49,052 bases of DNA, from positions 74,854-123,905 of the forward strand of contig NZ_KB903547.1 of the NCBI RefSeq assembly GCF_000379805.1, read 5' to 3'. The notes beneath the pieces are model-generated. The model was not told where the DNA came from. It ran no database searches and saw only the letters and a program-made list of their open reading frames with translations. This stretch comes from Lewinella cohaerens DSM 23179 (GTDB lineage Bacteria > Bacteroidota > Bacteroidia > Chitinophagales > Saprospiraceae). The translations under genes were made by a program, and so were the position numbers. This document shows, piece after piece, positions 17,888 to 26,031 of this stretch; the first letter of the stretch is position 1; every line of letters starts with the position of its first letter.

Positions 17888-19159
17888 ATGGCTAAGCCCA
17901 TTACCCCCACTTCGCCGCTAATCAGTGTTGAGCAAATCTATCAAGCCAAAGTTCGCCTGAAAGGCATTGCCGACATTACGCCAATGCTCCCCAACTACCG
18001 CTTTTCGGAACTTTTCGAGTGTAACCTCCTCTTGAAAAGAGAAGATTTGCAAGTCGTGCGTTCCTACAAAATCAGGGGGGCCTACAATAATATGGCCACC
18101 ATGACGGAGGAGCAACTGAAAAACGGTGTGGTCTGTGCCAGTGCCGGTAATCATGCGCAGGGTGTTGCCTTTGCTTGTCAGAAAATGCAGGTTCATGGCA
18201 AAATATTCATGCCCATCGTAACCCCTAAACAGAAGGTAAATAAAGTAAAACTTTTTGGCAAAAGCTTTGTCGAAGTGGTACTCACGGGCGACACCTATGA
18301 TGATGCTTACGCAGAAGCTATGCAGTGTGCAGAAGTAGAAGGCAGGGGGGTTGTTCATCCCTTCAACGACCCTGGCACCATTGCCGGGCAAGGTACTGTG
18401 GGCGTAGAAATTTTGGATAGCGCCAACGGGCCAATTGACTATATTTTTGTTCCAGTGGGAGGAGGTGGATTATCTGCAGGTATTGGCAGTTACGTCAAAC
18501 AGATCAGCCCCAGGACCAAAATTATTGGCGTAGAGCCTGCGGGGGCTCCTGCAATGTACGAAAGCCTCAAAGCAGGCAAGGTCGTCAACCTGGAACAAAT
18601 TGATAGTTTTGTGGATGGTGCGGCTGTCCGTCAAGTTGGAGAAAACACTTTCCGGATCGCCCAAGCGGTTCTCGATGACCTCGTACTGGTAGACGAGGGT
18701 AAGGTTTGTAGTATGATTTTGCAGCTCTACAATGAAGAGGGCCTTGTGGTAGAACCCGCTGGCGCACTGACGCTGACCGCACTCGATCAGTATGCACATA
18801 AAATCAAGGGTAAAAATGTTGTTTGTATCATCAGTGGAGGTAATAACGACATTACCCGTACCGAGGAGATCAAAGAAAGAGCCTTGCTCTACGAAGGGCT
18901 CAAACATTACTTCGTTATCAGGTTTCCACAACGCGCAGGCGCGCTCAAGGATTTTCTCACTCAAGTATTGGGTGCTAACGACGATATCACTCACTTTGAG
19001 TATACCAAAAAGCACAATCGCGGTACCGGCCCAGCATTGGTTGGTCTTCAGGTAAAAGAACGAGGGGATTACGAAAAATTAGTCCAGCGGATGGATAAAT
19101 ATCAAATTGACTATCAATCGTTAAACGATAGTAAAATGCTTTTTGAGTTGTTGATTTGA
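17888..19159 (+). CDS. ilvA: Threonine dehydratase (deaminase), biosynthetic type
   Basis: This PLP enzyme deaminates threonine to 2-oxobutyrate, the committed step to isoleucine. The fold-type II catalytic domain covers about residues 15-325: the PLP Lys is K61 in VRSYKIRGAYNN, SAGNHAQGVA binds substrate, and FVPVGGGGLSAGIG (about 187-200) holds the PLP phosphate. A C-terminal ACT-like regulatory domain (about 335-423; YFVIRFPQRAGALKDFL, THFEYTKKHNRGTGPALVGL) indicates feedback control. The length of 423 residues fits the single-ACT-like form. It lies downstream of ilvC but behind a terminator and next to its own operator-like palindrome, so it may be an independent unit. Confidence 0.94.
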   Translation: MAKPITPTSPLISVEQIYQAKVRLKGIADITPMLPNYRFSELFECNLLLKREDLQVVRSYKIRGAYNNMATMTEEQLKNGVVCASAGNHAQGVAFACQKMQVHGKIFMPIVTPKQKVNKVKLFGKSFVEVVLTGDTYDDAYAEAMQCAEVEGRGVVHPFNDPGTIAGQGTVGVEILDSANGPIDYIFVPVGGGGLSAGIGSYVKQISPRTKIIGVEPAGAPAMYESLKAGKVVNLEQIDSFVDGAAVRQVGENTFRIAQAVLDDLVLVDEGKVCSMILQLYNEEGLVVEPAGALTLTALDQYAHKIKGKNVVCIISGGNNDITRTEEIKERALLYEGLKHYFVIRFPQRAGALKDFLTQVLGANDDITHFEYTKKHNRGTGPALVGLQVKERGDYEKLVQRMDKYQIDYQSLNDSKMLFELLI

Positions 19160-19323
19160 TACTTTCCGGCGGCCTTGATATTATAAGATAAAGATCAAAA
19201 ATCATATTAACCAGTTAACCAGTCTTTTGGTGCAAGCTCTCCCCTGCATCACTATAGTAGAACTCTCACATCCCTGCAACCTTTTATCATCGGTAAAGTC
19301 TTTAGGATGATTCTATTCAAATA

Positions 19324-19449
19324 GAAGCTATCTAAAGTATTCTCGCTTACTTACGCGCAAAGCATTGAGGCTTCTGGACTTCAGCTATTTTGAGTCCCGT
19401 AGCCTCAAGCCTTTACGCTCACTTACAGCAGAATACTTTAGATAGCTTC
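19324..19449. repeat. 126-bp palindromic element with perfect 20-bp terminal inverted repeats
   Basis: GAAGCTATCTAAAGTATTCT at 19324-19343 is perfectly inverted at 19430-19449. Inside, GCATTGAGGCT/AGCCTCAAGC and GGACT/AGTCC pair further, giving one long stem. The outer bases are followed by ATA on both sides, which might be a very short target duplication. It ends 15 bases before the GIN-domain gene start and contributes a spurious upstream extension of that reading frame. Confidence 0.72.
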
Positions 19450-19464
19450 ATAAAAATACACCGT

Positions 19465-20193
19465 ATGAAATACCTCCTAATGCTTCCCTTGTTTGTATTA
19501 TTTTTCTTGCCAAATACCCAAGCCCAGAAGTGGTGGAATGGTGGCGTTGATGGTTCCGGCCCTCGTGTCGAAAAAGACTTACAGCTCGATCAGTTTTCTG
19601 GCATCCGTCTCAGCATCAATGCCGATGTATACCTGACTCAAGGCAGTACTCAGTCCGTAAGAATTTCGGCTCAACAAAATATTATTGACTTGATCGAAAC
19701 AAATGTTGATGGCAGCATTTGGAAAATAAAGACAGAAGAAAACATTGATGACCATGCCCCCATCAAAATTTACATCACGGTACCTAGAATGACCTATGTT
19801 AAACTTTCTGGCTCCGGTGATATCTATACAGAAAACACCTTTACCGGAAATGATGCCGTCGAAGTAGGCATCTCTGGATCTGGTGATTTACGCTTTAAAA
19901 CAACAGCCAATAGCATTGAGGCCGCCATTAGTGGTTCCGGGGACATTGAGCTAGACGGGAGCACAGAGAATTTGAACATTTCGATCTCAGGCTCCGGTGA
20001 TATTGATGCTAAAGAATTGGTAAGTGGCAACTGTGAAGTACGGATTTCCGGCTCCGGTGGTGCAAAAGTCCACGCTACCAAAAACCTTAATGTACGCGTA
20101 TCTGGTTCCGGTGATGTCTACTACAAAGGCAGCCCTAATGTACAATCAAGGGTCTCAGGGTCAGGCGATTTGCAATCAATAAGTGGCAGATAA
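19465..20193 (+). CDS. Secreted GIN (DUF2807) domain protein, putative adhesin
   Basis: The signal peptide (MKYLLMLPLFVLFFLPNTQA) is followed by a head-GIN / DUF2807 beta-helix domain. Seven GSG turns (LSGSGDIY, ISGSGDLR, ISGSGDIE, ISGSGDID, ISGSGGAK, VSGSGDVY, VSGSGDLQ) recur every 18-22 residues, as expected for coils of a right-handed beta-helix. The family is described as a putative auto-transporter adhesin but is biochemically uncharacterised. No sorting domain or lipobox is present, so it may be periplasmic. The ATG at 19465 is chosen because the longer frame from 19390 runs through the palindromic element and has no signal peptide. Confidence 0.85.
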   Translation: MKYLLMLPLFVLFFLPNTQAQKWWNGGVDGSGPRVEKDLQLDQFSGIRLSINADVYLTQGSTQSVRISAQQNIIDLIETNVDGSIWKIKTEENIDDHAPIKIYITVPRMTYVKLSGSGDIYTENTFTGNDAVEVGISGSGDLRFKTTANSIEAAISGSGDIELDGSTENLNISISGSGDIDAKELVSGNCEVRISGSGGAKVHATKNLNVRVSGSGDVYYKGSPNVQSRVSGSGDLQSISGR

Positions 20194-20300
20194 AACATAC
20201 GTCATCCCGAACTTTGGATAAGGCCAAAATCCAGCCTGACTTTAACTTAGAACTAGTCATTAAGCATCTAAAAAGAGTGATTTATCTGACTATTTGTACA

Positions 20301-20337
20301 AAACCCCATGATTTCACTAATAGAAATCATGGGGTTT
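20301..20337. terminator. Bidirectional terminator-like hairpin between convergent genes
   Basis: AAACCCCATGATTTC (20301-20315) and GAAATCATGGGGTTT (20323-20337) pair perfectly over 15 bp with a 7-base loop. The stem ends themselves supply short A/T runs on both strands. It lies between the GIN gene and the convergent lipoprotein gene. Confidence 0.8.
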
Positions 20338-20427
20338 CATTTTAAGTTATAAGTTTTCTGATTAGTCATCCCGGATTTTGACAATAATCAAAACCAGGGG
20401 TGACTCCTGTTATTGAACTCACACCAA

Positions 20428-20931
20428 CTACTCTCCCTCGTCAGTACTGATACTAATTTGGCGTTGTAAACCCTGATATTCATCGTCTTCAGCTCCATCA
20501 CCATCCCAATCGCGAAAATTACGGAAGGTTGCTCTACCTTCTCCAATTCTTACTATATACTGAACCGTATTTTCCGGTTCTATCAAGACCAAGGTATCAC
20601 CAAAGGTATTCCACATTCCGCGACGTTGGTCGATAATTTCTCCTTTCACACTACGGTGAACCAATCGGAATTTTTGGTCGGCTTGAAAGTAGTAAATAGG
20701 CGGCTCCATTCCATATCCTTGCTCCCAAACTTCCTGCGTGAGGGATTCCGTCCGGAAAGTATCTTTCCCATCAGCAGTATTCACAGCAACATTGATCTGA
20801 AAGGTTTGCCACGTTCCACGTAATGCAGTCTTTAAATCTACTTCATCAGGAGTAGAGGTACTGTTCGTATTATCCTGTTGGCAAGCGACAAATAAAAGGC
20901 CCAGCCCTAGAAAAAAAAGAAGGTATTTCAT
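20428..20931 (-). CDS. Small lipoprotein of unknown function
   Basis: A lipoprotein signal peptide with lipobox FVAC (Cys at residue 17) leads a 167-residue protein. After a linker rich in Asn, Ser and Thr, the body (LRGTWQTFQINV, KFRLVHRSVKGEI, GMWNTFGDTLVLI) resembles lipocalin-like strand patterns common in Bacteroidota lipoproteins, where LxGTWxxxx opens the barrel. This resemblance is weak and no function is assigned. The terminal acidic stretch includes DWDGDGAEDDE, possibly a Ca2+-binding loop. No partner gene is evident; it is convergent with the GIN gene and downstream of a terminator. Confidence 0.7.
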   Translation of the reverse strand: MKYLLFFLGLGLLFVACQQDNTNSTSTPDEVDLKTALRGTWQTFQINVAVNTADGKDTFRTESLTQEVWEQGYGMEPPIYYFQADQKFRLVHRSVKGEIIDQRRGMWNTFGDTLVLIEPENTVQYIVRIGEGRATFRNFRDWDGDGAEDDEYQGLQRQISISTDEGE

Positions 20932-21006
20932 ACAAAAAAACTTACTCAGAGGTTATTTGACACAACCGCTGAAACTAATGCCCAAAAGCGGACCGACAAA
21001 GTAAGT

Positions 21007-21070
21007 GAAAAAACGGCAAATGGCTTTAGCTACATTACCCCTAAAGGGAATAAGTGCAGCCAAAGCCATT
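21007..21070 (-). terminator. Terminator-like stem-loop after the small T9SS protein gene
   Basis: AATGGCTTT (21019-21027) and AAAGCCATT (21062-21070) pair perfectly, with a second inner stem around ACCC/GGGA. On the minus strand the stem is followed by TTTTTT within 5 bases. It lies 60 bases beyond the stop codon. Confidence 0.7.
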
Positions 21071-21129
21071 CTCTTGGAGATATTCGCTAGACTTTCAATC
21101 AAGTCTCAAAATATTCCTTTTAGACAATA

Positions 21130-21852
21130 CTATAGTGCAAACAATTTAAGAGTAGCAAATTTCCCAGCTTCATTAACAAAAGTCAGGAAATAAAAACCAC
21201 TGCTTAGGTTGTTACGCTCTAATGTAAACTGATTGGTATTAACCCCAGCATAGGTACGAAGCGTACGTCCCATCGCATCATTCAACTGAACGGTGTAAGT
21301 GTCGCCATTGTCATTAGCAAAATTCACAACGGCCTTGTCTGTAAAAGGATTACCTAAAACCTGGAAATCTAACTCCAATAACAAGTTTCTGGTAGAGGCT
21401 GTAATTGCACAAGTTTCAGTAATCTCTGATAGCATCAGGGTAAAGTCCGCACAATTTCCATTGTCGTTTCTTTTTCCTTCAGCGTTCCAAGGGTTATCTG
21501 GATCACTTGGCCCCTGATTGAAAACACAATCAATCTGAGTAACCGTTCCTGAAGCTTGACCATAGTAGGCATCTACATCTGCAATATAAACCACAAAGTC
21601 ATCAGAACCGTCATTGATCCCTTGCGCAGCACCCGAAGCATTCCAGTCAACTACGCTCATAAAGCCATTCATACCCGAGTGAAAACCTACTGCCGACATA
21701 CCAGCAAGTGCTCCAACATTGCAACCCAAAGCTTCATCAAAAATAACCTGGATGCCACCATTGGGATCATTACAACCAGTAATACCAGTTGATTGAGCAG
21801 ATAATGCTCCACAAGTGAATAATGTAAGTGCTAAAACGTAAAGATTCTTCAT
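21130..21852 (-). CDS. Small secreted protein with T9SS type A sorting domain
   Basis: A 240-residue protein with signal peptide (MKNLYVLALTLFTCGALSAQ), an unrecognised Gly/Asp-rich central region (about 21-160; TGCNDPNGGIQVIF, DDFVVYIADVDAYYG) with several Cys that could form disulfides, and a C-terminal sorting domain (about 163-240; FQVLGNPFTDKAVVNF, NDAMGRTLRTYAG, LSSGFYFLTFVNEAGKFATLKL). The sorting domain indicates export across the outer membrane by T9SS and likely surface attachment. The cargo function is unknown. A near-consensus promoter lies upstream and a terminator downstream, so it is a single-gene unit. Confidence 0.82.
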   Translation of the reverse strand: MKNLYVLALTLFTCGALSAQSTGITGCNDPNGGIQVIFDEALGCNVGALAGMSAVGFHSGMNGFMSVVDWNASGAAQGINDGSDDFVVYIADVDAYYGQASGTVTQIDCVFNQGPSDPDNPWNAEGKRNDNGNCADFTLMLSEITETCAITASTRNLLLELDFQVLGNPFTDKAVVNFANDNGDTYTVQLNDAMGRTLRTYAGVNTNQFTLERNNLSSGFYFLTFVNEAGKFATLKLFAL

Positions 21853-21914
21853 TGTAAATATTTAATAAGTGAAGAGTGAATTATAATACAATTCTTACGT
21901 TTTAATAGGATAGC

Positions 21915-21945
21915 TAAACTTACAACTATTTGACTTATTATCAAA
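21915..21945 (-). promoter_or_regulatory. Bacteroidota-type promoter of the small T9SS protein gene
   Basis: Read on the minus strand, TTTG (21942-21945) is followed after exactly 19 bases by TAAGTTTA (21915-21922), matching the -33/-7 pattern except for the last base of the -7 box. The implied start is near 21909, about 57 bases before the ATG. Confidence 0.65.
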
Positions 21946-21980
21946 CAAAATACAACGTATTACAATAGATTTACTCCTTA

Positions 21981-24900
21981 CTATCGCAACAGTGTCACAT
22001 TTCCCTTTGTGGTGTATCGCTCACCGCCAAAACAGCTTACTTCGAGATAATACCCATAAACATCCGGGGCCAATTCCTTGCCCTGATAAGTGCCATCCCA
22101 GCCATCGTTTTGCGAACGAGAGGCAAAAACCTCTTCCCCCCAGCGGTTGTAAACCACAAAGTAAAACTCATCAATGACATTACCTTCCACATATAAGATG
22201 TCATTCAGATTATCGCCATTGGGCGTAAATCCATTGGGAACAAAAATATAAGGGGCTGTACACGGGGAATTAAAGACAACCAGCAGTACTTCTACTTGAT
22301 TTGTACAGCCATTAGCGTCTGTAATAATGAGCTCGTAAGTTGTTGTTTCTTCCGGGTTCGCAACAGGATTGGGAATATCTCCGGCACTAAGGCTACCGGT
22401 AGGCGACCAAAAGTAATTATAGCTTGGATCGTCTGTTGCCATCAAGGTTACCGACTCGCCAGGGCGCAAGGTATCTATTGTTGGCGTAACGGAAAGTGGG
22501 GGCTGCAATTGAAAAACATTGACCATACTACTGGCCTCTCCCATACACCCAAATTCGTTGGTCGCAGACACTGTAAACATCGTCGTAGTTAGGGGGTTCA
22601 CTAATACTTCATCCGTTCCCTGCCCTGCCAGCACGGCATCCGGTGGAGACCAAGAGTAATCAGTAATGGCATAAGGGCCTAAGGATTCAGCCGTTAAGGT
22701 CACCGTATCTCCCCTACAAATTGTTGCGCCAGGAAACGCCTCAAGCATTACTCCTTGACCATCAATAATCACAGAATCAATAACGGTACAGCCCTGCTCA
22801 TCTGTTAAAGAAAAATAGAAGGTTGATCCTGGGCCAGGCGTTACTTCCTGTATTTCTGTATTTCCTAAAATCGTTTGAAAATCAGGATCAGCAGCCCAGA
22901 GGTAGGCTTCCGCTTGATCACTCTCTACAAATAATTGCCAGCTGTCCGCACAGGTAGTCGTATCTGGTGAACTTACATATGCAATAGGTGGCGCTACATT
23001 CACCAGCACCTCTCCTACCCTGTTGCAAATAGAATTTGGATCAGTAACCGTAACGCTATAAGTAGTCGTAAACTCCGGACTTGCCTGTGGATTAGCAATC
23101 GTATTGTCATTAAGGCTTGCACTCGGCGACCACTGGTACTCATAGGCTTCACTCCCCAGTGGGTTAAGGCCTACCGATTCTCCAGGACAAAGGCTTAATT
23201 CTTCCAGGTTTAAAGTGATTAATGAAATAATGAGATCTTCTGTAATCGTATCCTGGCAACCATTTTCAGCAGTTGTCAATAAGCTTACGGGGATTGTTTG
23301 TGTACTGTCTAGTTCAATTTCGAGGGTCGGATCGTTACCCGAAAAGATTCCATCAATCAGCCATTCCCAACTGGTGACAGTCGTATTTTCAGCGGTCGTC
23401 ATATCCGTTACCAACACGGTTGCACTATCTCCACAATTGAGGAATTCCCAATCAAAGTCTGGGTTAATGAGCCCTTCTTCGGCAACAACGACTTCAAGTA
23501 AAAGCGTGTCTGGGCAAGCCAGGAAGGCCGGAATAGTTACCATTACATCATAAGTGCCTGCACTGGGATAGGTATAAACAACGGGGCTACCACTAGCCGT
23601 AGCATCCGGCACGCTGGGATCACCAAAATGCCACTGGTAAATACCAGCTGCTGGATCTTCCGCCGAAAAAGCAACCGTAAATCCACTACACTGATCAGTA
23701 GTGACACCTGCTCCAAACTCCATCAAATCTACGACGGTCACTTGAATACTATCGACGATATCACATCCATGCTGGTTCGTAGCGGTAAAGGTATACCATT
23801 GATCTCCCGCAGTATTGGGGCTTACCGTTGGCATCGCACTATCTGCTCCTGAAGTAACCTCATCAGCGGGTTCCCAGTTATAAACAAGGTTATCGGCCAA
23901 ATCCAGATTAGTTACTTGCAATGCTAGGCTTTCGCCTAAACAGACCGCCGTATCAGGGGTAATCACTGCCAGGTTGACGGCCAAACTGGTCACCGTGATA
24001 GAATCCAACGCCACACAATCCGCTTCATTGAAAACTTGTAGATAGTAGGTTTGTGTGCCAAAAGGACTTACAATATACTCCTCGGCCTCAACCACCTGAC
24101 TGCTAAAATCAGCAAAAGGCGACCACAAATAACGAATACCATTATTGCTACTCCCCGTGAGGGTAATCTCCGAAGCACAAGGTGTTTGATCAGAACTGAT
24201 ACTCACCTCTAATGGCTCACTAACAATAACATCGACACTTCGATCAGCAACACAACCACTCTGAGGATCGGTCAGTACTAGTTCGTAGGTTGTTGTCACC
24301 AATGGACTCGCCTCGGGATTGGGTGCCGTTGGGTCACTTAAACTTCCAGGCGGGCTCCACAAATATTCATACTGTGGTAGAAAAGCAGCATTAAGAAAAA
24401 CGCTCTCTCCTGGGCAAATCAAGAAATCAGTATCGGGCAAGGTTTCCAATATAAAACTCACATCTGCAAGAGCTGTAAGAATTCCATTATTACAACCATT
24501 CTCAGCCGTAAGTCGAAGTTCGATTGTATAATCTCCCGGCTCCGTAATCACCAATTCAGGCGACTGCTCGGCACTAAAGAACTTACCATTCAGGAACCAG
24601 GCCCAGGATTGTATTTCTGATAATTCATCAACAGAAAGATCATTGAGTTGTAATACTAAACTGTCACCACAACTCAAGGTATCAATACTGAAAGCAGGCT
24701 GTAGCGTAAGCGGTAATAGGTGTATTTGTTGAGAAAAAGTATCAACACATGGTTCTCCTGGAGCAGCAATAAGGCTGATCGTATAAAGCCCTGTATCTGG
24801 AAAAACAAAAGTTGTATTCGGTTCCATTGAAGTACCTAACGGGTTGTCAAAATCACCAAAGACCCACAGGAAACTGCTGGTACCAACACTCTCATTCAGT

Positions 24901-25892
24901 ACGTCTACTTCTAGACCATCACATTGAATTTCTGGTGCAAAAAAAGCAGACGTAGTTACCCCACATATGCCAACATTGTACTGAAAATCTCTACGAGAAG
25001 TAGAAATCAACTCACCATCACGGTATTCTTCAGCACAAATCCCTACCACAAACTGGCCCTGGGTAGTAGGTGTGCCCGTCAGTAAACCAGTAACACTATT
25101 GATCTGTAGTGGATCGCTACCAGGAATGCCATTAAGCATATTGTCAACATTATAAGGAGGGTCATTCCAAACAATTTCTGCGTAAGGAGGAGGGTTAGGA
25201 GGCTGAGGTTGAGGAATATTAGGGGTGGCTCCTTCTAGCGGCGTACAAAGTCGGTACACTATACTATCACCATCAATATCAATGGCTGATTGGTCAAAAA
25301 TTATGGGTTCATTAGCGCATATATAAAGTGGCGGCCACTGCAAAAATTCTGCACTACTGTTGCATTCTTGCAACGCCCGCTCCGTTATTATCACACCATA
25401 AGTAGCCCCTGTCCCCAGCGGATCTACAATGTTTTGAATCGTCATATTTCTGCAACAACGCTGGTAAGCTAACTGGTAGCCCCCAGGGCGTGGCAACAAT
25501 TCCACCACAGTACGATAGGTCGTCGTATGTACACATACATCAGGAGGAATCACCAGACATTCATCCGTCAACACAGGAGAAAGCGTATCATCTCCCATCA
25601 GGGGCACTCGAATATCCTGGAGTAGGACATTATTGATATCAAAGACACCAATCGAGGCTGGGTCATCGAAATAAGCATCTGGGTTACCGTTCTCACAATC
25701 TCGATAAATGGTAAGTCGTATCTCGTATTGGTTGTCCCCCAAACAAGTATACCCCAACTCTCCACCAACAATATGGGTAGCATTTAAGGAGAAGGATGTA
25801 AAAAATAAACCCAGCCCAATGATAAAGGGCAAGCAACAGGAAAGCTGAAATTTAAGGCGCAATGGTTCTGTTTTTAACCAGGAATGAAACAC
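21981..25892 (-). CDS. Large PKD/Ig-like surface protein with CHU_C (T9SS type B) C-terminus
   Basis: A 1303-residue exported protein. The N-terminal hydrophobic segment (LPFIIGLGLFFTSFSLNA) is followed by THIVGGELGYTCLGDNQYEI and a Cys-rich module (about 40-310) characteristic of large Bacteroidota gliding-type proteins; then alternating PKD domains (for example FLWVFGDFDN, YQWHFGDPSVPDAT) and Ig-like units built on YEYLWSPPGSLSDPTAPNP, YEYQWSPSASLNDNTIANP and YNYFWSPTGSLSAGDIPNP; and a C-terminal CHU_C domain (about 1210-1303; IFVPNGFTPNGDNLNDILYV, YNRWGEEVFAS, GWDGTYQGK). T9SS export is inferred. The start is uncertain: the frame opens with GTG at 25892 and no ATG precedes the hydrophobic segment. 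Confidence 0.86.
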   Translation of the reverse strand: MFHSWLKTEPLRLKFQLSCCLPFIIGLGLFFTSFSLNATHIVGGELGYTCLGDNQYEIRLTIYRDCENGNPDAYFDDPASIGVFDINNVLLQDIRVPLMGDDTLSPVLTDECLVIPPDVCVHTTTYRTVVELLPRPGGYQLAYQRCCRNMTIQNIVDPLGTGATYGVIITERALQECNSSAEFLQWPPLYICANEPIIFDQSAIDIDGDSIVYRLCTPLEGATPNIPQPQPPNPPPYAEIVWNDPPYNVDNMLNGIPGSDPLQINSVTGLLTGTPTTQGQFVVGICAEEYRDGELISTSRRDFQYNVGICGVTTSAFFAPEIQCDGLEVDVLNESVGTSSFLWVFGDFDNPLGTSMEPNTTFVFPDTGLYTISLIAAPGEPCVDTFSQQIHLLPLTLQPAFSIDTLSCGDSLVLQLNDLSVDELSEIQSWAWFLNGKFFSAEQSPELVITEPGDYTIELRLTAENGCNNGILTALADVSFILETLPDTDFLICPGESVFLNAAFLPQYEYLWSPPGSLSDPTAPNPEASPLVTTTYELVLTDPQSGCVADRSVDVIVSEPLEVSISSDQTPCASEITLTGSSNNGIRYLWSPFADFSSQVVEAEEYIVSPFGTQTYYLQVFNEADCVALDSITVTSLAVNLAVITPDTAVCLGESLALQVTNLDLADNLVYNWEPADEVTSGADSAMPTVSPNTAGDQWYTFTATNQHGCDIVDSIQVTVVDLMEFGAGVTTDQCSGFTVAFSAEDPAAGIYQWHFGDPSVPDATASGSPVVYTYPSAGTYDVMVTIPAFLACPDTLLLEVVVAEEGLINPDFDWEFLNCGDSATVLVTDMTTAENTTVTSWEWLIDGIFSGNDPTLEIELDSTQTIPVSLLTTAENGCQDTITEDLIISLITLNLEELSLCPGESVGLNPLGSEAYEYQWSPSASLNDNTIANPQASPEFTTTYSVTVTDPNSICNRVGEVLVNVAPPIAYVSSPDTTTCADSWQLFVESDQAEAYLWAADPDFQTILGNTEIQEVTPGPGSTFYFSLTDEQGCTVIDSVIIDGQGVMLEAFPGATICRGDTVTLTAESLGPYAITDYSWSPPDAVLAGQGTDEVLVNPLTTTMFTVSATNEFGCMGEASSMVNVFQLQPPLSVTPTIDTLRPGESVTLMATDDPSYNYFWSPTGSLSAGDIPNPVANPEETTTYELIITDANGCTNQVEVLLVVFNSPCTAPYIFVPNGFTPNGDNLNDILYVEGNVIDEFYFVVYNRWGEEVFASRSQNDGWDGTYQGKELAPDVYGYYLEVSCFGGERYTTKGNVTLLR

Positions 25893-25963
25893 AATACTTT
25901 GTTATGTATTTGCTATTGCTTGTTAAGTTAATGAACTTATCAGTTACAGACACAGTTAACGCT

Positions 25964-26013
25964 CTAAAAAATGCTAAAAGGGAGCCTCCCTTAACGGAAA
26001 GCTCCCTTTTAGC
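25964..26013 (-). terminator. Rho-independent terminator of the OmpA/TSP3 gene
   Basis: GCTAAAAGGGAGC (25973-25985) and GCTCCCTTTTAGC (26001-26013) pair perfectly over 13 bp. On the minus strand the stem is followed by ATTTTTTAG. It begins 18 bases after the OmpA-type stop codon. Confidence 0.88.
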
Positions 26014-26031
26014 AAAAAATCACCAAGCAAA

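Noticed and set aside
19390-19464. N-terminal extension of the GIN-domain protein
   Set aside because: These codons lie within the palindromic element, begin with TTG and place the signal peptide internally; the ATG at 19465 gives a normal signal peptide.
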